From JBKEAD01 sp047973165 (lineage in GTDB: Bacteria; Verrucomicrobiota; Verrucomicrobiia; Chthoniobacterales; JBKEAD01), in the NCBI GenBank assembly GCA_047973165.1, contig JBKEBM010000113.1:1-12070 (forward strand): DNA of 12,070 nucleotides, read 5' to 3'. The position numbers and the translations under genes are program-made. The notes below the pieces were generated by a model, which was not told the origin of the DNA, did no database searches, and worked only from the letters and a program-made list of their open reading frames with translations. Numbering within the stretch: position 1 is the first letter of the stretch; each line of letters begins with the position of its first letter. Of the stretch, positions 6,510 to 12,070 are shown in pieces.

Positions 6510-7379
6510 ATGGCAAACACCCGCGACATACGCCGACGCATCAAGTCGGTCAAAAATACGGCTCAGATTACCAAAGCCATGCAAATGGTAGCGGCATCCA
6601 AAATGCGCCGCGCCCAGCAGGCCGCCATCGCCGGAGTTCCCTACTCCGAATCTTTGAATAAAGTCCTCGTCTCGCTCCGCGACCACGTCGACGCCTCAGC
6701 CCACCCCCTGCTTGAAATCCGCGAAGTCAAACGCCGCCTCGTCATCGTCGTCAGCACCGACAAAGGCCTCTGCGGAGCCTTAAATACAAACCTCCTCCGC
6801 GAAGTCCAGCCCCTCGACAAAGACACAACCGACTTCGTAGCCACCGGACGAAAAGCTGTCCAATACCTCGTCCGAAACAAACGCAGCCTCCTCGCCGACT
6901 TCCCTCTCTCCGACATGCCCTCGGCCAAAGAAGCCAAGCAAATCTCCAAATTCGCCATGGAAAAATTCCTCAACGGCGAAGTGGACGAAGTCCACGTCCT
7001 CTACACGAAATTCGTAAATACCCTCACCCTCACACCCACCCTCGCACGCCTGCTCCCCGTCTCCTCCCTCGAAGCCTCCGGACACGCCGAAGACCTCAGC
7101 GAAAAAGACACCCGGCATGCCGAAACCATGCTCTTCGAACCAAGTGCAGGGCAAGTCCTCAACACCATCCTCCCCTTCTACGTCCACTTCCAGATTTACC
7201 AGATGATCCTCAGCGCCCGCGCCGCTGAGCACAGTGCCCGAATGGTCGCCATGAAAAGTGCCACCGACAACGCCAAACAGCTCATCAAAGACCTTACGCT
7301 CGAATACAACAAACTGCGCCAGGCCGCCATCACAAACGAACTTCTCGAAATCACAACTGCCCAAATGGCACTCGAATAG
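6510..7379 (+). CDS. atpG: F1Fo ATP synthase subunit gamma
   Basis: Gamma is the central rotor shaft turning inside the alpha-beta hexamer. The 289-residue sequence begins with the hallmark MANTRDIRRRIKSVKNTAQITKAMQMVAASKMRRAQ, includes VSTDKGLCGALNTNL (about 78-92) of the Rossmann-like globular domain, and ends with the long C-terminal helix ARMVAMKSATDNAKQLIKDLTLEYNKLRQAAITNELLEI. The last residues read ITTAQMALE where many homologues have IVgGA-type endings. Length is normal. It follows atpA by 20 bp, consistent with one transcript. Confidence 0.97.
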   Translation: MANTRDIRRRIKSVKNTAQITKAMQMVAASKMRRAQQAAIAGVPYSESLNKVLVSLRDHVDASAHPLLEIREVKRRLVIVVSTDKGLCGALNTNLLREVQPLDKDTTDFVATGRKAVQYLVRNKRSLLADFPLSDMPSAKEAKQISKFAMEKFLNGEVDEVHVLYTKFVNTLTLTPTLARLLPVSSLEASGHAEDLSEKDTRHAETMLFEPSAGQVLNTILPFYVHFQIYQMILSARAAEHSARMVAMKSATDNAKQLIKDLTLEYNKLRQAAITNELLEITTAQMALE

Positions 7380-7424
7380 CCCTTACACAATCCTTCAAAC
7401 AATCAAACAAACCACTGCAACAAG

Positions 7425-8837
7425 ATGAGTAATACAGGAACAATCGTCCAGGTGATCGGCCCCGTCGTGGACGTCGAATTCAATACTACCAACGGAAGCC
7501 TACCAAAAATTTACGACGCCCTCGAAATCGATTTGGAAAACAGCGAGCAAGGCTCCACACTCGTATTAGAAGTCCAGCAACACCTCGGTGAAAACTGGGT
7601 CCGCGCCATCGCCATGACCACAACCGAAGGCCTCAAACGCGGCGCACAAGTCCGCGCCACCGGTGCTCCCATCTCCGTCCCCGTAGGCGAAGCCGTCCTC
7701 GGACGTATCTTCAACGTCACCGGCGAACCACAGGACGAACGCGGCCCCGTCAACGCAGAAAAAAAATACCCCATCCACCGCGCCGCACCCGCCCTCACCG
7801 AACAAGACACCGAAGCCAAAGTCCTCGAAACCGGCATCAAAGTCATCGACCTCATCTGCCCCTTCACAAAAGGTGGCAAAGTCGGTGCCTTCGGAGGTGC
7901 AGGTGTCGGCAAAACCGTCGTCATCATGGAACTCATCAACAACATCGCCAAAGGCCACGGCGGTTACTCCCTCTTCGCAGGTGTTGGTGAACGAACCCGT
8001 GAAGGAAACGACCTCTACGCAGAAATGAGCGAAGCCGGCGTCATCGACCTCAACGACATCTCCAAATCAAAAGTTGCCCTCGTTTATGGCCAGATGAACG
8101 AACCTCCCGGAGCACGTCTCCGCGTCGCCCTCTCCGCACTCGCCATGGCAGAATACTTCCGTGACGAAAAAAACCAGGACGTCCTGCTCTTCATCGACAA
8201 CATTTTCCGATTCTCACAAGCAGGCTCCGAGGTATCCGCACTTCTCGGACGAACCCCATCCGCCGTGGGTTACCAGCCCACCCTCTCCGCCGAAATGGGT
8301 ATCCTCCAGGAGCGAATCACCTCCACCACAAAAGGCTCCATCACATCCTTCCAGGCCGTTTACGTCCCTGCGGATGACCTGACTGACCCCGCACCGGCAA
8401 ACACCTTTGCTCACCTCGACTCTACGATCGTGCTCGAACGCTCCATCGCGGAATTGGGTATCTACCCCGCCGTCGATCCACTCGCCTCGACCTCAAAAGC
8501 CCTCGCACCCGAGATCGTCGGCGAAGAACACTACGGAGTCGCTCGCGGAGTCCAGACCGTTCTCCAGCGCTACAAAGACCTGCAGGACATCATCGCCATT
8601 CTCGGCATGGACGAACTCTCGCCCGAAGACAAACTCACCGTCTTCCGTGCACGTAAAATTCAGAGATTCCTCAGCCAGCCCTTCCACGTAGCCGAAGTCT
8701 TCACAGGCACACCCGGGCAATACGTCTCCATCGACGAAACTATCCGCGGCTTCAAAGAAATCCTCGACGGACAACACGACGAAGTCCCCGAAGGAAACTT
8801 CTACATGAAGGGCGGCATCGACCAGATCAAAGAATAA
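7425..8837 (+). CDS. atpD: F1Fo ATP synthase subunit beta (catalytic)
   Basis: Beta carries the catalytic nucleotide sites that make ATP from ADP and phosphate. The 470-residue protein has the N-terminal barrel, the P-loop GGAGVGKT at 157-164, the catalytic glutamate at E189 in GVGERTREGND, the Walker B strand VLLFIDNIFRF at 253-263, the LLGRTPSAVGYQPTL segment, and the C-terminal DELSPED (396-402), the counterpart of the DELSEED lever that pushes gamma. Length and start are standard. The order gamma-beta-epsilon is canonical for bacteria, with a 45-bp spacer before and 33 bp after. Confidence 0.98.
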   Translation: MSNTGTIVQVIGPVVDVEFNTTNGSLPKIYDALEIDLENSEQGSTLVLEVQQHLGENWVRAIAMTTTEGLKRGAQVRATGAPISVPVGEAVLGRIFNVTGEPQDERGPVNAEKKYPIHRAAPALTEQDTEAKVLETGIKVIDLICPFTKGGKVGAFGGAGVGKTVVIMELINNIAKGHGGYSLFAGVGERTREGNDLYAEMSEAGVIDLNDISKSKVALVYGQMNEPPGARLRVALSALAMAEYFRDEKNQDVLLFIDNIFRFSQAGSEVSALLGRTPSAVGYQPTLSAEMGILQERITSTTKGSITSFQAVYVPADDLTDPAPANTFAHLDSTIVLERSIAELGIYPAVDPLASTSKALAPEIVGEEHYGVARGVQTVLQRYKDLQDIIAILGMDELSPEDKLTVFRARKIQRFLSQPFHVAEVFTGTPGQYVSIDETIRGFKEILDGQHDEVPEGNFYMKGGIDQIKE

Positions 8838-8870
8838 AACAACTCCTAAACCCGCAAAACCCGCACACGC

Positions 8871-9284
8871 ATGGCCACCCTAACACTCGAAATCGTAACA
8901 CCGGAATCCCTCGCCTATTCCGAAGTCATCGATAGCGTCGTCATCCCTACCACCGACGGCGAAGTAGGAATACTCCCCATGCACGTGCCTCTGATGACCG
9001 AACTCCAGCCAGGCGAACTTCGAATCACAAAATCCGGTTCTGAAGAAAGCGTCATGGCCATCGGCTACGGTTTTGCAGAAGTCGTCTCGGACAAAGTGCT
9101 TGTCCTCACCGATGCCGCCGTTAACGAGGGCGACATCGATGAAACAGCCACCGAAGACGCCATAGCCCGAGCAAAAAAAGCGCTCGAAGACAAAGACCTT
9201 GGCTCCGAAGAAATGGCCGCCGTGGAAGCCGCACTCCAGCGCTCCCTCGCCCAACTGCGAGTAAAACGCCGTCGTCGGCATTAG
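8871..9284 (+). CDS. atpC: F1Fo ATP synthase subunit epsilon
   Basis: Epsilon binds the foot of gamma and the c-ring and in many bacteria regulates ATP hydrolysis. The 137-residue protein has the N-terminal beta-sandwich (LTLEIVTPESLAYSEVIDSV, then TTDGEVGILPMHVPLMTEL and GYGFAEVVSDKVLVLTDAA) and a C-terminal helical part rich in Ala/Glu/Lys ending in a basic VKRRRRH tail, which is more basic than usual. Length is normal. It is the last gene of the operon, and a perfect stem-loop follows 67 bases after its stop. Confidence 0.95.
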   Translation: MATLTLEIVTPESLAYSEVIDSVVIPTTDGEVGILPMHVPLMTELQPGELRITKSGSEESVMAIGYGFAEVVSDKVLVLTDAAVNEGDIDETATEDAIARAKKALEDKDLGSEEMAAVEAALQRSLAQLRVKRRRRH

Positions 9285-9351
9285 GGCCATACCCTGACTT
9301 CCCGGCGACAGGATTCCTCAACAGAAGTGTCGCTCATCACGGGCGTTGTCA

Positions 9352-9382
9352 TACCAAATCCAATTCTCTTCTGGATTTGGTA
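9352..9382. terminator. Stem-loop between convergent atpC and rlpA
   Basis: TACCAAATCCA and TGGATTTGGTA form a perfect 11-bp stem around a 9-base loop. It lies between the ends of two convergent genes, 67 bases after atpC and 11 bases after rlpA on the other strand, the position of a bidirectional terminator. T-runs are poor on both sides, so factor-assisted termination or 3'-end protection is possible. Confidence 0.6.
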
Positions 9383-9393
9383 ATGCTTGTTCC

Positions 9394-9840
9394 TCAGGTT
9401 CCTCTTTTCTTTTCATCGTCGTCCGAAATTTTTTCCAAAACCTCCACGGTCACCGGAACGACACCTGATTTTTCCATTTGGAGCACTTTGGCTGCGGCAA
9501 GACTCATATCAATAATCCGCCCCCGAATGTAAGGCCCACGATTATTGATTCGGACGATAACCTCGCGCCCGTTTTCCAGGTTTGTAACCCGCACCATCGT
9601 ATTAAAGGGCAGCTTCTTATGTGCGGCCGTCATATCGTGACGGCGGTAGGTCTCTCCGTTTGCAGTCAGCCGCCCGATCCAGCGTCCGTAATAATAAGAA
9701 GCTTTTCCTCGCAGAACCTTTTTTGTGCGATAGACTCCGTCTTCAGTGATACGATACCGCGGAGGCAGTTCATACTGAGAACAAGCTCCGATTAACCCGA
9801 GAAGACAAAGCCAAAAAACTGACAAAAAAATTCGATGCAT
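9394..9840 (-). CDS. rlpA: RlpA-like lipoprotein (septal-ring lytic transglycosylase family), short form
   Basis: A lipoprotein signal is visible: a hydrophobic segment (IFLSVFWLCLLGL) and lipobox LIGAC with Cys20 as lipidation site, followed by Ser, which suggests the outer membrane. Residues about 44-135 form a double-psi beta-barrel of the RlpA type: GKASYYYGRWIGRLTANGE, TAAHKKLPFNTMVRVTNLENG, VRINNRGPYIRGRIIDMS. RlpA proteins cleave naked glycan strands of peptidoglycan at division sites in the bacteria where they have been studied. The usual C-terminal SPOR domain is absent: the protein ends at 148 after a charged tail. E63 and H74 of the likely active site are present, but the Asp of the common NDRGP motif is Asn100. 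It is convergent with atpC and divergent from the GTPase gene. Confidence 0.88.
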   Translation of the reverse strand: MHRIFLSVFWLCLLGLIGACSQYELPPRYRITEDGVYRTKKVLRGKASYYYGRWIGRLTANGETYRRHDMTAAHKKLPFNTMVRVTNLENGREVIVRINNRGPYIRGRIIDMSLAAAKVLQMEKSGVVPVTVEVLEKISDDDEKKRGT

Positions 9841-9897
9841 ACCCGCAAGAAAGCCCTAAAAACTCCCTGGGTGCCAGCGTAAAAACACCTGCTTTCC
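9841..9897. promoter_or_regulatory. Divergent intergenic region between rlpA and the GTPase gene
   Basis: Only 57 bp separate the two divergent start codons, so both promoters must lie here or overlap the coding ends. No clear -35/-10 pair or operator symmetry was found in either direction, and neither start has a Shine-Dalgarno motif. Confidence 0.35.
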
Positions 9898-11958
9898 ATG
9901 CAAACCTCAGCACCCTCTGAAGCAAACGATTCGATCCAAAATCTTTGGCAGACACTCCAGTCGCTCCCCCTCGTCGAGCAAAGCTGGCCAACCCAAAAAA
10001 ATTATTCTTTCCTGGACTGGTTGCAGATCAGCGATCTCGAAAAAACTCAGTCCTTCAAACGCGATTTTGATTTTGTTTGTAAATTCAGCCTGCAGCCCAT
10101 CGTTGCCGTTGCCGGCCTCATCAACAGCGGAAAATCTTCCCTTATTGCCAGCTTCCTGTCCCCGCAGGGGCAGGCCCGCGTCCTCCGGGGTATCAGTAAA
10201 AATGAGGGTTCCCAACGCTTCACGCTTTGGCTCCCGTCATCGTGGAAAGAAGAACAGAACCTGAGAATCCTCCTCGACGACACACTTTCGCAGGTTTTTC
10301 AGCATGCACCGGAACTACTTAAAGAAGACCCGGAAAGTGCTTTGGCCCAGCAGCGCGACATAGATAAACTATCCGTCCCGCTCCTGGCCTTTGACTCAGC
10401 TCTCGATACGCTGCAAATCTCTCTTTTTGATTGTCCGGATATTCAACGCCGCCAGCCGGGAGAGGACTCCTCTTCGCCGACAAACCTTCGTCTCAAAGTC
10501 CTCTCCGCCGCAGGAAATATTTGCGCCGCCGTAATTCTCGTCGCATCCCGTAAAGAAATTGAAGTGCGTGAATTTCACGAGATCACCACGCAGCTCCCCG
10601 CAGCTACTCAGGTATATGCCATCAATTTTCTTCGCAGGGAAAGCCCCTCAGACTTTCTTCGCGACCAGGCCGAAATCCTGCAAGCTTCTTCGGAAAAAAG
10701 CGCACCCTTCAGTTGCTACCTTGCTTACGATTTTGAAGTCGCCGCCAACCGCGACTTCGCTCCGAAAATTGATCCAAACTTCTCGGCAACACCAAATTCT
10801 TCTACAGGCTTCCCCTTCTTTTTTGAAGCTCTCCCGCCGGATGATACTCACGATCCCAACACACCGGAAGCCATCTCTTCCGACCGCTCTCTCCGAAATC
10901 TGACGCAAAAGCTGCCTCCCGAAACCATGCTTCAGCGCCGCCAGCGCGAACTCCTCGGCAATCTTCTTTCGGAGATCGAAAATAAGCTGCAATCCATTGA
11001 CTCCGAACTCTCCGGCACCCGCCACGAAATCACTCGCGCCCAAAGAGACCTCTTCGATCAGCTCCGCGCCCTCATGCAGCACGGGCAGGACCAGCGCATT
11101 AAAACCGATCCCGAGATTGCGCTCTCGCTCGTCGAAAGTATGCGACGAACCGCGCCCTTCGACATCCGTGCGGCTCTCACGCTGAATCATAAAATTATAA
11201 AAGCCTTTCGTTCAATCGCCGAAGGCATTCAGGTCCTCCCCGCCTCTGTTGCCGACGGTTTCCGCCGAGCCAAAAATGCCCTGCGACCTGCGGCCAAAGA
11301 AGATTTTTCCGTCACCTCCCAATCCATGGAATCCCTTCTTAAGATCTGGTCGGCCGGTCTCAAAAAATCACTTTCCACCGAACAGGAAACCTCGCCCTGG
11401 AGCGATGATGCCGTAGCCATTATCTCTCGTTTCCAAAATGAAGAACGTACCAACATGAGCGATCAGCAGTGGGACACCCTTACCCGCGAAGCCTGGAAAA
11501 GCGCGCCTAAAATGGGTGCGCGCCTGTTTTGCCTCATGCCCTTTCTGCTGGCTCTTCTTGCAGTTGCCGCCCTGCCATTTGATCCCACGACTATCACCAG
11601 CCACGCACTTATCGGAATTACCATTAAAGAACTCGTCGGAGCTACCGTTGCCGGAGGAGTGGTCGGCGGCCTCTTTGGAATTTCCGGTAGCAAACTCCTC
11701 CAGCGCGACCTGGAGGCCTACATTGGACGCCAGCAACTCTCAAACCTCTTCGCTATCGCCTGCGACCGCCTCGGGCTGCCACGGCAAATTCCGCCAGGCC
11801 AAAAACCGGATTTTCCCGATCCTAAAATTGCGGAAATTCACAATCCAAACGCCTTCGGAATCCGTCACTGTGCATGGATCGAAGCCAAAACCCTGTCGGC
11901 AAATTTTCAGAAACTCCACAAGCAGTTAGAACACGGCAGAGACGCTTCTAAGCATTAG
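9898..11958 (+). CDS. Large P-loop GTPase-like protein with coiled coil and C-terminal membrane hairpin (dynamin-like layout)
   Basis: The family was not recognised by name. The 686-residue protein has a nucleotide-binding P-loop GLINSGKS at 73-80, preceded by the strand PIVAVA. A G3-like DCPD at 178-181 follows the strand TLQISLF, and hydrophobic strands follow at CAAVILVAS (209-217) and QVYAINFL (238-245), where G4 would normally sit; no N/TKxD is present there. A charged, probably coiled-coil helix spans about 345-395. Two hydrophobic segments at about 543-562 and 570-597, the second rich in glycine (VAGGVVGGLFG), form a likely membrane hairpin, then a soluble tail of about 90 residues. 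GTPase, stalk-like helices and a late membrane insert resemble bacterial dynamin-like or YfjP/Era-related membrane GTPases; this is inference from layout. The start at 9898 is the first ATG in frame. Confidence 0.7.
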   Translation: MQTSAPSEANDSIQNLWQTLQSLPLVEQSWPTQKNYSFLDWLQISDLEKTQSFKRDFDFVCKFSLQPIVAVAGLINSGKSSLIASFLSPQGQARVLRGISKNEGSQRFTLWLPSSWKEEQNLRILLDDTLSQVFQHAPELLKEDPESALAQQRDIDKLSVPLLAFDSALDTLQISLFDCPDIQRRQPGEDSSSPTNLRLKVLSAAGNICAAVILVASRKEIEVREFHEITTQLPAATQVYAINFLRRESPSDFLRDQAEILQASSEKSAPFSCYLAYDFEVAANRDFAPKIDPNFSATPNSSTGFPFFFEALPPDDTHDPNTPEAISSDRSLRNLTQKLPPETMLQRRQRELLGNLLSEIENKLQSIDSELSGTRHEITRAQRDLFDQLRALMQHGQDQRIKTDPEIALSLVESMRRTAPFDIRAALTLNHKIIKAFRSIAEGIQVLPASVADGFRRAKNALRPAAKEDFSVTSQSMESLLKIWSAGLKKSLSTEQETSPWSDDAVAIISRFQNEERTNMSDQQWDTLTREAWKSAPKMGARLFCLMPFLLALLAVAALPFDPTTITSHALIGITIKELVGATVAGGVVGGLFGISGSKLLQRDLEAYIGRQQLSNLFAIACDRLGLPRQIPPGQKPDFPDPKIAEIHNPNAFGIRHCAWIEAKTLSANFQKLHKQLEHGRDASKH

Positions 11959-12070
11959 ACACCCGCGGCATCCACAGGGGTTCGTCTTCCATTTCGGCAA
12001 AGAGCAGGCGGCGAGTGAGTTCCTCGCGCAGCGCGGCATGGGCTGGATCATTCCAGAGGTTGTGAAGCTC
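11948..12070 (-). CDS. Probable sulfatase, C-terminal end (truncated by window edge)
   Basis: On the minus strand a frame is open from the window edge to the stop at 11950-11948, encoding 40 residues beginning ELHNLWNDPAHAALREELTR and ending MPRVSNA. Arylsulfatase-family proteins commonly finish with an E-L-x-N-L-x-x-D-P segment followed by a short amphipathic helix of this kind, so a sulfatase is inferred. The catalytic C/S-x-P-x-R motif would lie outside the window and cannot be checked. The last 11 bases overlap the 3' end of the GTPase gene on the opposite strand. Confidence 0.6.
   Translation of the reverse strand, partial: ELHNLWNDPAHAALREELTRRLLFAEMEDEPLWMPRVSNA

Noticed and set aside
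6780..7364. Minus-strand open frame (194 codons) antisense to atpG
   Set aside because: Gly/Val/Phe/Glu-rich shadow of a well conserved gamma subunit gene; no domain signature.
9478..9795. + strand open frame (105 codons) antisense to rlpA
   Set aside because: rlpA on the minus strand has a lipobox and a full domain signature; the + frame has nothing recognisable.

Overview
The window looks like a chromosomal stretch of a Gram-negative bacterium, most likely Verrucomicrobiota of the Opitutales/Puniceicoccales type. That assignment is inferred from recalled family resemblance of the ATP synthase proteins, from the mix of a rhamnose-catabolic gene with a probable sulfatase, and from the absence of Shine-Dalgarno motifs; no search was run. 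Coding sequence is moderately GC-rich and, from atpF onward, strongly C-rich on the + strand.

Layout. 1-585: 3' end of a bifunctional rhamnulose-1-phosphate aldolase/short-chain dehydrogenase, cut by the window edge. 586-1346: no intact gene is convincing; the minus strand carries a decayed dienelactone-hydrolase-like (alpha/beta hydrolase) remnant with two compensating frame changes, followed by an AT-rich promoter region. 1347-2414: class II fructose-1,6-bisphosphatase (glpX). 2415-2703: regulatory spacer with a perfect 9+2+9 palindrome that contains TGTGA-N6-TCACA, the consensus of CRP-family regulators. 2704-9284: a complete F1Fo ATP synthase operon in the order a-c-b-delta-alpha-gamma-beta-epsilon (atpBEFHAGDC), with a strong hairpin between atpE and atpF and an unusually short delta subunit. 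9352-9382: a perfect 11-bp stem-loop between convergent atpC and rlpA. 9394-9840 (minus): a short RlpA-like lipoprotein with one double-psi beta-barrel domain. 9898-11958: a large P-loop GTPase with a coiled coil and a C-terminal membrane hairpin (dynamin-like layout, family not recognised), divergent from rlpA. 11948-12070 (minus): the C-terminal end of a probable sulfatase, overlapping the GTPase gene tail to tail.

How the genes fit together. The operon supplies all eight subunits of an ATP synthase that the c-subunit residues suggest is proton-coupled. GlpX provides the gluconeogenic step at fructose-1,6-bisphosphate. The rhamnose aldolase/dehydrogenase at one edge and the sulfatase at the other suggest, as inference only, a heterotroph using sulfated, deoxysugar-rich polysaccharides. 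RlpA and the membrane GTPase point to cell-envelope remodelling, but a link between them rests only on divergent adjacency.

None of the eleven visible start codons has a recognisable Shine-Dalgarno sequence; leaders are A/C- or T/C-rich. The least explained items are the GTPase, the short delta subunit, the CRP-like palindrome and the atpE/atpF hairpin. No CRISPR array, tRNA, rRNA or insertion sequence was seen.
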